12,577 nucleotides of DNA, taken from NCBI GenBank assembly GCA_016839955.1, contig JAEOTI010000748.1:1-12577 (forward strand), given 5' to 3'. A program made the position numbers and the translations under genes. Source of the stretch: Candidatus Hodarchaeota archaeon (lineage in GTDB: Archaea > Asgardarchaeota > Heimdallarchaeia > Hodarchaeales > YT1-057). The number at the start of each line of letters is the position of its first letter. The stretch's first letter is position 1. This document shows, in pieces, positions 5,946 through 12,577 of this stretch. Below the pieces are notes generated by a model. It was not told where the DNA came from and searched no databases. It worked only from the letters and a program-made list of their open reading frames with translations.

Positions 5946-7403
5946 TTATATTCCAAATTGTGACAACATAACACGTCCGAAAGGTAGAGCGACACCTGCA
6001 AGAGCAGAAACCTTACCGCCATAAGTTCTGACATAGAACATTAAATCTCGGACAACAGAAATTGTCATTGAACTACCATATAAGGCACCCCTTTCAGGAT
6101 CCTCACAAGTAATCTGAAAAACATGTTTACCGAACCTTGTGCGGTGAACTTGGAACCACACTGCGTCTCCAATCCGTAGGATCTGAGAGAGAACTCCAAC
6201 AACATCTGGACCATCTTCAGCAGTAAATGGAAGATTGTTTATTTTTCCTATCCCTAATTCTTCAGATTCATCCAAATGTAAATTATAAGTAAAAGGAGGA
6301 TTCTCAGCTTGAGAAGTGAGTTTGAATAGCATAGGGCGTTTTTTCTCTCGATAACTTGAATCCAAATTCAAAGCGAATACCAGAATCCTAAATGGTTTCT
6401 GTGTGCCTGAAATTGTGGTAGGAGATCCGACTGTAACCCATAGGTCTTGATCTTGAAAGACTCTGAGGTTTTCACGAAGATCAAGTAAAACACGATCAAT
6501 CACTTCGAAAATTTCTGGCGCTTCTTTCTTAACTTTTTGAATGATCTCTGTTAAAATTACCCAGTTAATCCCGGATTCTTCTCCAGTAAAAATTCCTTCC
6601 AGACGATCTTCTCTAACGATCTCTCCTAATTCTTTATGACAAACAGCTTCATCTGCAGCATCTGGCATTCTTTGGCAGAGATAGACGAAAAGGAGTACTT
6701 TTTCCAAAGCTACTTCTAAACGAGTTTGAAGATCTTCATTAGGTAAAAAATCATCTTTTAGGCTTTTTTCTAAAAACGCTTGGAATTCATCCCATCTCAT
6801 TCGTGTAATTGGATCTAGAAAGGGAACAACAGTATCTCCAAGTAAATTATCAATTTGCGAAGGGACTCTTGTTGGTGTAAAATGTCCCATAAGAGCACCA
6901 GGTTCAATAGCAGGTTTTTCAGGTAATTTTAACATTAAAGTGATTCCTATACCTACCAATGCTAAGCCGATTGCTGCAAAAATCATGATTTGACGAGCTT
7001 CATCAACATCAATATCGGAGAATTCGGGAATTACATAAGTTGCGATGAGAAATGTGCTTAATGAGGCGAAAATCGCTACTGTGATGAATATCGTTGAGGC
7101 CAGAGTCATAGAAACAGATCGCTTAATTTCAGTAAAGCCTTCTAGACTCTCTACAGGAAAACCTTCCCGAGTTTTCTTTTTAATTTCTCCTGAAAACTCC
7201 ATACTAAGGAGTATTCCATTTAAAGAGAGTATAGCTGAGTTCAGCAGTAATATGACCCAAATGATAGCGGCAACAACTGTTATTGAACTTTCTACATCAA
7301 AATTTCCAACGGCGAGGAGTCCAATAATTACCATAGGAAGGATAAACATCACAAAAATGCCAATTTTTTTACTATAAGTAGATACGAGCCGCGTGAATGT
7401 CAT
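5946..7403 (-). CDS. Four-helix membrane protein with a large soluble C-terminal region, family unknown
   Basis: The 485-residue product is not recognised. Four hydrophobic segments are visible at about 14-33, 41-66, 98-125 and 138-158. A charged loop (70-96, SGEIKKKTREGF) separates two hairpins. The remaining 325 or so residues are soluble. They comprise an acidic helical part (200-320) and a part that looks beta-rich (320-485) with SRxKKRP-, FGKHVF- and YGGKVS-type stretches. By the positive-inside rule the KKK loop and the C-terminal region probably face the cytoplasm. There is no signal peptide cleavage site. The ATG has AAGGA about 10 bases upstream (complement of 7414-7418). It is 131 bases downstream of the citrate-lyase-like gene on the same strand, so cotranscription is possible but not shown. 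Confidence 0.85.
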   Translation of the reverse strand: MTFTRLVSTYSKKIGIFVMFILPMVIIGLLAVGNFDVESSITVVAAIIWVILLLNSAILSLNGILLSMEFSGEIKKKTREGFPVESLEGFTEIKRSVSMTLASTIFITVAIFASLSTFLIATYVIPEFSDIDVDEARQIMIFAAIGLALVGIGITLMLKLPEKPAIEPGALMGHFTPTRVPSQIDNLLGDTVVPFLDPITRMRWDEFQAFLEKSLKDDFLPNEDLQTRLEVALEKVLLFVYLCQRMPDAADEAVCHKELGEIVREDRLEGIFTGEESGINWVILTEIIQKVKKEAPEIFEVIDRVLLDLRENLRVFQDQDLWVTVGSPTTISGTQKPFRILVFALNLDSSYREKKRPMLFKLTSQAENPPFTYNLHLDESEELGIGKINNLPFTAEDGPDVVGVLSQILRIGDAVWFQVHRTRFGKHVFQITCEDPERGALYGSSMTISVVRDLMFYVRTYGGKVSALAGVALPFGRVMLSQFGI

Positions 7404-7534
7404 TGATTACATTTCCTTAGACATTGGTCGATAAGTATTTTGCAAATTTCACCAATACTAGTTTTTTATCAATTCTCTTTTCTAACTAAAATCGTTAGAT
7501 ATTGAACAATCCGGTAATTAGATAACCTTAATAA

Positions 7535-9685
7535 TTATTCTGAGATAGCTCGAAGGTTTTTGCCCTTATAAACGGCATCCCCGAAGACAATGCGACGCAT
7601 TTGTGGTTGAGATGCTATTTCTTCATAATAATGAGCGGATAATCCAGCTACTCGTCCCCAAATAAAAAGGGCTTTAGCCAAAGAAGGATCAAGTCCAAGG
7701 TCTGCCACAATTGCCCCTATTACTCCGTCAACATTGATAGGTAAATTCATTCCACGGACATTTTCGAAAATTTCAGTAACTGATTCTGAGACTTTGACAC
7801 AATTTCGAGCGAGCCCATTTTCATTAGCACGATTCCATAGAACATCTCTTCTTGGATCTTTAGTATGAATACGATGTCCCATCCCTTCTATTCGTTTTCC
7901 TGTAGCAATGTACTCTTTCATTAATGAATAAGTGGCGTCTGTTAAAGAAATGTTGTCGTTCTCAGAGCGCTCAACACACTTGAGGAAAAAAACAGCAGCT
8001 TTGGCTCCTGCACCACCGTGGACATCTGTGATTGCCCCAATCCCATTAGCAACTGCTACCTCATAGGTGGCACGTGTAGATGCAGCAATTAAAGTGGCTT
8101 GAGCGGATGGAGGAGTAACCCCGTGATCAACGCTTGCTGCTACCATTGATTCTAACATTTGAGCTTTCGTTTCATCCAGTGTGTTTTCACCTATAATAGA
8201 TCGGAAAATTATGTTTGAAAAAGGTTCAGATTCATCAATTTCATTTAATGTATCTTGATTTCCTAAGATCGTTGCCAAATATCGAGCAATCCGTCCTATC
8301 GAGAATATTGTTTTTCGAATAGAACCATCTTTTCCTAAATCTGAAAATTTCGCTAATTTTTCATCCGTAAGTAAATATTTTGCCAAAGATTTGGAAATAT
8401 CTTCCTTGGAGTCAACGAAAAGAGTTTCTACTGACTCTTTTGCCCCAATAATTGCAATGCGTTGGAATTCTTGCATGGTTTGAGTATTCGGTAATTCTCC
8501 TTTAATTAAAAGATATACAATTTCAAGAAATGATTTCTTTAATACAAGATCTTGTAGCGGATAACCGCTGATAAGCAAATTATTTGGTTCAACTTTCGTG
8601 ACTAAAGTACCCCAAGACGGCTTAGGTGGTTTAGCTTCCCAAATTTCTTGCATTCTATCATAATAACGACCAGGTTCAAAATATTTTCGGTTGTTAAGCT
8701 TTTTTTGTACACTTTGAATTAAATCAGCTTGATTATTTACAACTGTAACTCCTGCATCTTCAAGGGACGTCCTTTTTGATGAATAAGTACCATAGGCTTG
8801 ACCAGGTGCAACAACTGCCCCCGCATGTCCCATTGTTTTTCCCTCAGGAGCATTTTTACCTGAAATGAGAGCAACAAGGGGTTTTGTGTATTTATCGGAA
8901 TTATTTTTTATATCTCGAGCTAGAATTTCTTCTTGTGATCCTCCTAATTCTCCTGCAATAACCACAAGATCAGTATTTTCAAAACCCATCACAAGAGAAA
9001 CAAGATCAATAAACCGAGATCCGATTGCACCATCTCCTCCAACTCCAATCACTGCATTCTGGGCTATTCCAGCGCTTGCAAGAGCATCAGATAGGTGATA
9101 AAGAATTGCACCACTTCGAGAGAGAATTGTTACTCCGTTTGGACCTGCTTTATTAGAACTAACCTCTTCTGGATGAAATACATCTGGTAACATACCAACT
9201 TTGATTCCTTCAGGAGGAAAGATAATACCAGGCGTATTTCCACCTAAAAGAAGTGTCTTATGTTTACGCGCTGCAGATAGTATATCTCGAACATCGCGGA
9301 GAGGAATTCCTTCAGATATTAACACTACTACAGGAATACCTGCTTCAATTAGTTCCAATGTAGCATCCTTTGCTGTAGAATAATGTCGCCAAATACTTGC
9401 AACAGCAATATCAGGATGATCTTCCAGAGCTTCCTTCACGGTATTATAAACAGGTATTGTCTCATGTATTCGAGTTCCTCCTCTTCCTGGAGCAATACCA
9501 ACGGTAACATCTGTACCAAAGTCTTGCATTAAGCCTGCATGTCTTGTCCCTTGACGACCTAAACCAATGATCATTGTTTCAATGGTATTTTTCTCAGCAA
9601 TTCTTTTTGCTAATTCAGGATGATTTTTTTGGATTAGGTAATACAAGAGCCCCTGATCGGCCTTTACACGTTCCATACTCATCAT
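7535..9685 (-). CDS. Succinyl-CoA-synthetase alpha-like / citrate-synthase-fold fusion: probable ATP-citrate lyase-type large subunit
   Basis: Residue numbers count from the TTG at 9688 (717 residues). The ATG at 9685 or 9682 is the likelier start; 9685 overlaps the upstream stop by one base (TGATG), after GGGGTGA. Residues about 36-330 are alpha-like: CoA-binding IIGLGRQGTRH (40-50), ISEGIP (124-129), SRSGA (190-194), GVGGDGAIG (215-223), GELGGSQEE (246-254) and the phosphohistidine block GKTMGHAGA (283-291, His288). Residues about 370-705 are citrate-synthase-fold: SGYPLQDL (374-381), DHGVTPPSA (521-529), DVHGGA (555-560), GMGHRI (602-607) and NVDG (652-655). His557, His605 and Asp654 match the citrate synthase triad. 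The domain order is that of ATP-citrate lyase, which converts citrate, ATP and CoA to acetyl-CoA and oxaloacetate. Sequence details are closer to separate SCS and citrate synthase proteins, so citrate formation or another citrate-like CoA substrate remains possible. Confidence 0.88.
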   Translation of the reverse strand: MMSMERVKADQGLLYYLIQKNHPELAKRIAEKNTIETMIIGLGRQGTRHAGLMQDFGTDVTVGIAPGRGGTRIHETIPVYNTVKEALEDHPDIAVASIWRHYSTAKDATLELIEAGIPVVVLISEGIPLRDVRDILSAARKHKTLLLGGNTPGIIFPPEGIKVGMLPDVFHPEEVSSNKAGPNGVTILSRSGAILYHLSDALASAGIAQNAVIGVGGDGAIGSRFIDLVSLVMGFENTDLVVIAGELGGSQEEILARDIKNNSDKYTKPLVALISGKNAPEGKTMGHAGAVVAPGQAYGTYSSKRTSLEDAGVTVVNNQADLIQSVQKKLNNRKYFEPGRYYDRMQEIWEAKPPKPSWGTLVTKVEPNNLLISGYPLQDLVLKKSFLEIVYLLIKGELPNTQTMQEFQRIAIIGAKESVETLFVDSKEDISKSLAKYLLTDEKLAKFSDLGKDGSIRKTIFSIGRIARYLATILGNQDTLNEIDESEPFSNIIFRSIIGENTLDETKAQMLESMVAASVDHGVTPPSAQATLIAASTRATYEVAVANGIGAITDVHGGAGAKAAVFFLKCVERSENDNISLTDATYSLMKEYIATGKRIEGMGHRIHTKDPRRDVLWNRANENGLARNCVKVSESVTEIFENVRGMNLPINVDGVIGAIVADLGLDPSLAKALFIWGRVAGLSAHYYEEIASQPQMRRIVFGDAVYKGKNLRAISE

Positions 9686-10965
9686 CAATCACCCCTTTGC
9701 TCCATAGCATAGTTAATTCCATCTTTTATGACGTCAACCATGATTTTTTGATTTCCAACAGTAATATGGAGACCTTTCAAGGGTTCTGGAGTTTCAATTT
9801 TTGTTTTTTCTAGATATTTTGCAGCACTAGGTAGATCGGTGCCAACCATTCTTCCCCAAACAGGAAGGATCCTTTTTCCTTTTGAATGTCGATCTTTTAA
9901 GGCTTTAATGAGTCCTCGGATGAAAATATCACAGCTAGAGATCCCTCCAAAACGAGAGGTAATAATAAGGTCAGGAATAGGATGATCCATTAAGATTTCA
10001 AACATCTCTGCAACTGCATTAAGTGAAGGACCTCCACCACTATCCATAAAATTCACGGGAACGATTTTACTCTCAAAAAACCGGTTTCCAACATTTACAA
10101 CTTCATCAATACTAAAAATACCGTAACCAGCCCCCCCAGGAACTAGTCCTACATATAATTTTGAGGGATCTTTATTGTAGTTTGATGGAGTTGGTAGTAA
10201 GTCAACATAAGGAAAACCAGCATTATAAGCTCTTGTTTCGAAAGTAGTTGGTTCAGAAACATCATGTCGTTTACTTATAATACCTAAAGATTCAAAGAGA
10301 GCTTTTTGACGAAATATTGCATTATCATCCATGACAAACTTAGCATCAAGTGCTAATATACCCTTATTGGTAATTCCTAAGGGATTTATTTCACAAACTT
10401 TAGCATCATACTCCTGAAAGCATTGATACGCATTGGATATGATTTTTGCGAGTTCATATAGATTTTTTTTTGAACTTGTCTTTTCTAAAAGAAACTGACT
10501 TGCTTCTAACGCAATTTCAGAAGGTAAAATCTTAGGATTTTCAGGTAATGTTTTCTTCCAAATTGCTTCGGGTTTTGTTTGAGCAACTTCTTCAATATCT
10601 ATACCACCAGAAGGACTAACAATTAGTATGACATCAAAAGATTCTGGATCAGTAGTAACTCCAAGATAAAATTCTTCAGAAATTTGTACAGCAGCTTCGA
10701 GAAGTAATGTTTCTACTTTATAGCCTTTAATTTCTAAATTAAACATCTCTGTGGTAATTCTCTTAGCTTCTTCAATGTTTTCTGCTTTTTTTATTCCTCC
10801 AGCCTTTCCCCGGCCTCCGGTTAATACCATAGATTTAATCATTAAGGGGAATTCAAGTGAAAGGTCATTTAGGTCTTCTACAGACCGAATTACTCCTATC
10901 TGGTTGGGGATTGGAATATTCATTTTTTCGAAAATTCTCTTTGTTTCTGACTCATAAAATCTCAA
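9685..10965 (-). CDS. ATP-grasp, succinyl-CoA-synthetase beta-like subunit of the citrate-cleaving enzyme
   Basis: This 426-residue subunit would bind ATP and Mg and phosphorylate the partner's histidine. ATP-grasp features are TGGRGKAGGIK (49-59), PSGGIDIEEVA (118-128), CEINPL (191-196, Glu192 and metal ligand Asn194) and ALDAKFVMDDNAIFR (205-219, metal ligand Asp207). The C-terminal ligase-CoA domain shows GLVPGGAGYG (273-282), NFMDSGGGPS (305-314) and FGGISSCD (339-346). Length fits both SCS beta (about 390) and the small ATP-citrate lyase subunit (about 400-425). Coupling to the citrate-synthase fusion directly downstream argues for citrate rather than succinate. The start is TTG at 10965 with AAGGGAT just upstream (complement of 10971-10977); the first internal ATG (10923) would delete the conserved N-terminal helix. 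A true SCS role is the main alternative. Confidence 0.9.
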   Translation of the reverse strand: MRFYESETKRIFEKMNIPIPNQIGVIRSVEDLNDLSLEFPLMIKSMVLTGGRGKAGGIKKAENIEEAKRITTEMFNLEIKGYKVETLLLEAAVQISEEFYLGVTTDPESFDVILIVSPSGGIDIEEVAQTKPEAIWKKTLPENPKILPSEIALEASQFLLEKTSSKKNLYELAKIISNAYQCFQEYDAKVCEINPLGITNKGILALDAKFVMDDNAIFRQKALFESLGIISKRHDVSEPTTFETRAYNAGFPYVDLLPTPSNYNKDPSKLYVGLVPGGAGYGIFSIDEVVNVGNRFFESKIVPVNFMDSGGGPSLNAVAEMFEILMDHPIPDLIITSRFGGISSCDIFIRGLIKALKDRHSKGKRILPVWGRMVGTDLPSAAKYLEKTKIETPEPLKGLHITVGNQKIMVDVIKDGINYAMEQRGD

Positions 10966-11117
10966 TGTTAATCCCTTTTCTCATCTATTTTGAAAAATTA
11001 CTCTTATTATGGATGGTACTGCATATTTTTGAAGTATTGAGGATAAATATAGACTAGCATATTTCATTTTCCGATAGATCCGTGTTGGTTACACGAAATT
11101 AGTATATAGTAATTATT
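10966..11117 (-). promoter_or_regulatory. Intergenic region with candidate promoter for the citrate-lyase-like pair
   Basis: These 152 bases separate the dehydrogenase stop from the beta-subunit TTG. On the minus strand they contain TATA-like CTATATAC (about 11103-11110) and CTATATTTAT (about 11044-11053). The latter would allow initiation some 50 bases before the start codon. A small 5-bp hairpin CGTGT/ACACG lies at 11081-11095. The pair may therefore have its own promoter rather than only read-through from the dehydrogenase gene. Confidence 0.3.
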
Positions 11118-12209
11118 TTATTCCATCTTTTTGACAACTTCTTCTGCAACTTCAAGTGAAGTATTTGAACCACCTAAATCGTATGTTCGCACTTTACTTT
11201 CTTGAATAACCGTCGCAATAGCATTTTCTAATTTTTGCGCTAAAGATCTTTCTCCAAGATAATCCCACATGAGTTTAACTGAAAGAAGAGCTGCTGTAGG
11301 GTTGACTTTGTGTTGTCCAGCGTACTTAGGAGCAGAACCGTGAGTCGGTTCAAATAAGCCATAAGCATCACTTGTTGAAGCACTTGAGGCAAAACCTAGT
11401 CCACCAACTAATTGAGCACCCAAATCGCTTACGATGTCCCCAAACATGTTTGAAGTAACACACACACCGTAGTCTTGTGGGTTTTTGATTAACCACATAC
11501 ACATAGCGTCAATGTTTGTATCCCACATATCTATATTGGGATAATCCTGTGCAATTTCGTTAGCAATACGTAAAAACATACCACAGGTCTGACGGATCAC
11601 ATTAGCTTTGTGGATGACTGTTACAGTCGGCCATCCAAACCCCTTGGCATATTCAAAGGCTTTCCGAATTATTTGATGACATCCTTTTTCTGTAAATATC
11701 CGAAATGAGACTGCAGTTTTTTCAGGATTAAATTTGTCCATTGGTGAAACTTTCTGCAATTCAGAAGGAATTGTTCCAAATTCTACACCAGCATATAACC
11801 CTTCAGTATTTTCTCGGAAGAATACTAGATTAACATCATCACGATAATTCAGAGGATTTCCTGGATATGCCTTGCATGGACGCATGTTACTATAAAGGTT
11901 GAACGTCTGACGTAATCTTACAATCGGACTCCGGTATTTAGTTCCATGCTTTTGCTGAATACTAATAGTATCCGGATCAGATTGATTCTTACTTGTAATT
12001 GCTCCAAAAAGAGCGGCATCAGTTTCTTTCATGCCTTCAATTGTTCTTTGTGGAAGAGGATCTCCTTCTTCCTTAAAAATTTCCCACCCAATATCGAGAG
12101 GGATGTATTCTGCATCAAAATTACTTGCATCAAGAATAATTTTTGCAGCATCTAACACATCATTGCCGATTCCATCACCAGGCATCCAAGCAATCTTATA
12201 TTTTGCCAT
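11118..12209 (-). CDS. Isocitrate/homoisocitrate-type dehydrogenase with NADP-type cofactor loop
   Basis: This 363-residue beta-decarboxylating dehydrogenase of the IDH/IPMDH family fits isocitrate oxidation to 2-oxoglutarate. Numbered from the ATG at 12209: PGDGIG (10-15), RSPIVRLRQ (93-101; Ser94 and Arg100 match E. coli IDH Ser113/Arg119), NMRP (Arg110), FFRENTEGLYAG (130-141; Arg132, Tyr139), HKAN (200-203; Lys201), metal aspartates in NIDAM (Asp234) and FGDIVSD (Asp258, Asp262), and THGSAPKYAG (289-298). Lys295, Tyr296, Val302 and Tyr343 match the NADP determinants of E. coli IDH; its Arg395 is not conserved. E. coli Asn115 is Ile96 here, so homoisocitrate or 3-isopropylmalate remain options. 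The ATG has GGTGAG 7 bases upstream (12217-12222), preferred over an in-frame TTG at 12233. The start lies 24 bases after the broken aconitase-type frame. Confidence 0.92.
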   Translation of the reverse strand: MAKYKIAWMPGDGIGNDVLDAAKIILDASNFDAEYIPLDIGWEIFKEEGDPLPQRTIEGMKETDAALFGAITSKNQSDPDTISIQQKHGTKYRSPIVRLRQTFNLYSNMRPCKAYPGNPLNYRDDVNLVFFRENTEGLYAGVEFGTIPSELQKVSPMDKFNPEKTAVSFRIFTEKGCHQIIRKAFEYAKGFGWPTVTVIHKANVIRQTCGMFLRIANEIAQDYPNIDMWDTNIDAMCMWLIKNPQDYGVCVTSNMFGDIVSDLGAQLVGGLGFASSASTSDAYGLFEPTHGSAPKYAGQHKVNPTAALLSVKLMWDYLGERSLAQKLENAIATVIQESKVRTYDLGGSNTSLEVAEEVVKKME

Positions 12210-12216
12210 TTTTGTG

Positions 12217-12222
12217 CTCACC
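12217..12222 (-). promoter_or_regulatory. Ribosome binding site that sets the dehydrogenase start
   Basis: The complement reads GGTGAG, 7 bases before the ATG at 12209. This rules against the TTG at 12233, which would place the site inside the coding region. Confidence 0.65.
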
Positions 12223-12233
12223 AACTTTATCAA

Positions 12234-12577
12234 TTAAGATTTTATCTTCATTTCGTTGAGTAACTGTTTTGTATATTCAACTAAACCACCCGCTTCGAAT
12301 ATTTTCATGGCTTGCGGGTCAAGGGCAGGAAATGAGAATTCCTCCCCACTTACGGATATTTTTCCGTTGTTTAAATCAATACTAACTCCTATCTCCCCTA
12401 TTCGACCGTTTTTCTTAGCTATATTTTGAAAAATATGCTCTACAGATTCAGAGCATTAAATTCCATGTAAAGCTTCATTAATCGCATTTCGATAATATAT
12501 CCTAGAGAAAGATTTAGCTATAATCGCTGAAATACCTTAATATTTCAAACACATTACAGCTTCTTCTCTTGAGATAC
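12234..12577 (-). pseudogene. Aconitase / 3-isopropylmalate dehydratase small-subunit (swivel) frame with two in-frame TAA stops; continues past the window
   Basis: Read in the frame ending at the TAA 12234-12236, the translation has the LeuD/aconitase swivel-domain blocks. SREEA lies at the window edge (family SSREHA). It is followed by AIIAKSFSRIYYRNAIN (family AKSFARIFYRNAIN) and, near the end, a KIFEAGGLVEYTKQLL block (family AGGLVEYVK). The frame is interrupted by TAA at 12537-12539 and TAA at 12456-12458, yet no frameshift is seen and similarity continues on both sides. The second stop sits where the family has the Glu of an I-E-C motif, one base change from GAA. No start codon after the second stop would give a functional domain. 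The partner large subunit is not in the window. A decaying gene is most likely; assembly error or recoding are alternatives. Its end is 24 bases from the dehydrogenase ATG, so it was probably the upstream gene of that operon. Confidence 0.8.

Noticed and set aside
7481..7499. TCTAAC/GTTAGA inverted repeat between the citrate-lyase-like and membrane-protein genes
   Set aside because: A 6-bp stem without a U-tract on the transcribed strand is too weak to call.
8865..9813. Plus-strand frames inside the citrate-lyase-like genes
   Set aside because: They lie antisense to conserved domains and have no supporting start signals or motifs.
11081..11095. Hairpin CGTGT-TGGTT-ACACG as a terminator of the dehydrogenase gene
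   Set aside because: The stem is only 5 bp and no U-run follows it on the minus strand, so a terminator call is not supported.
11946..12237. Two plus-strand frames opposite the dehydrogenase N-terminus
   Set aside because: They are antisense to the conserved PGDGIG region and look like shadows.
12234..12577. Reassignment of TAA to a sense codon
   Set aside because: The GTPase, glycerol kinase, membrane-protein and LeuD-like frames all end plausibly at TAA at the expected length, so a genome-wide code change is not credible.
1..12577. CRISPR array or defence-gene cluster
   Set aside because: I saw no regularly spaced repeats and no Cas, restriction or toxin-antitoxin motifs; TnpB is the only nuclease-like gene.

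Overview
The window is an AT-rich stretch of archaeal DNA, most likely from an Asgard archaeon (Promethearchaeati). Four things suggest this: a Rab/Ras-like small GTPase; a tRNA gene split by an intron at the archaeal 37/38 position with a bulge-helix-bulge-like fold; GGTGA-type ribosome binding sites with several TTG/GTG starts; and TATA-like boxes upstream of genes. The lineage below Asgard level cannot be read from this sequence, and the Asgard call is itself an inference.

Layout. 1-1042 (+): 3' part of a TnpB gene of an IS200/IS605-type element, followed by an inverted-repeat end region up to about 1155. 1337-1444 (+): intron-containing tRNA-Thr(GGT). 1671-2276 (+): Rab/Ras-like GTPase with altered nucleotide-binding motifs. 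2324-3730 (-): malic enzyme, convergent with the GTPase. 3731-3974: divergent promoter region with a perfect AT-rich palindrome. 3975-4343 (+): small unassigned protein, possibly longin/roadblock-like. 4392-5894 (+): glycerol kinase. 5946-7403 (-): four-helix membrane protein of unknown family with a large soluble C-terminal region. 7535-9685 (-) and 9685-10965 (-): a translationally overlapping pair. The upstream gene is a succinyl-CoA-synthetase beta-like ATP-grasp subunit. The downstream gene is a fusion of a succinyl-CoA-synthetase alpha-like domain with a citrate-synthase-fold domain, which is the architecture of ATP-citrate lyase. 11118-12209 (-): isocitrate/homoisocitrate-type dehydrogenase with an NADP-type cofactor loop. 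12234 to the window end (-): an aconitase/LeuD small-subunit reading frame broken by two in-frame TAA codons.

How the genes fit together. Read on the minus strand, the right half is a citrate module: degenerate aconitase-type swivel domain, isocitrate-type dehydrogenase, then a two-subunit citrate-cleaving (or citrate-forming) CoA enzyme. With the malic enzyme nearby, the products would link citrate, acetyl-CoA, oxaloacetate/malate, pyruvate and NAD(P)H. Glycerol kinase adds an entry to glycerol-3-phosphate. The most unusual items are the alpha-citrate-synthase fusion, which keeps a citrate-synthase histidine that I recall as Phe in the animal enzyme; the twice-interrupted LeuD-like frame; and the GTPase with non-standard G3, G4 and G5 motifs. 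I saw no CRISPR array, toxin-antitoxin pair or defence cluster.
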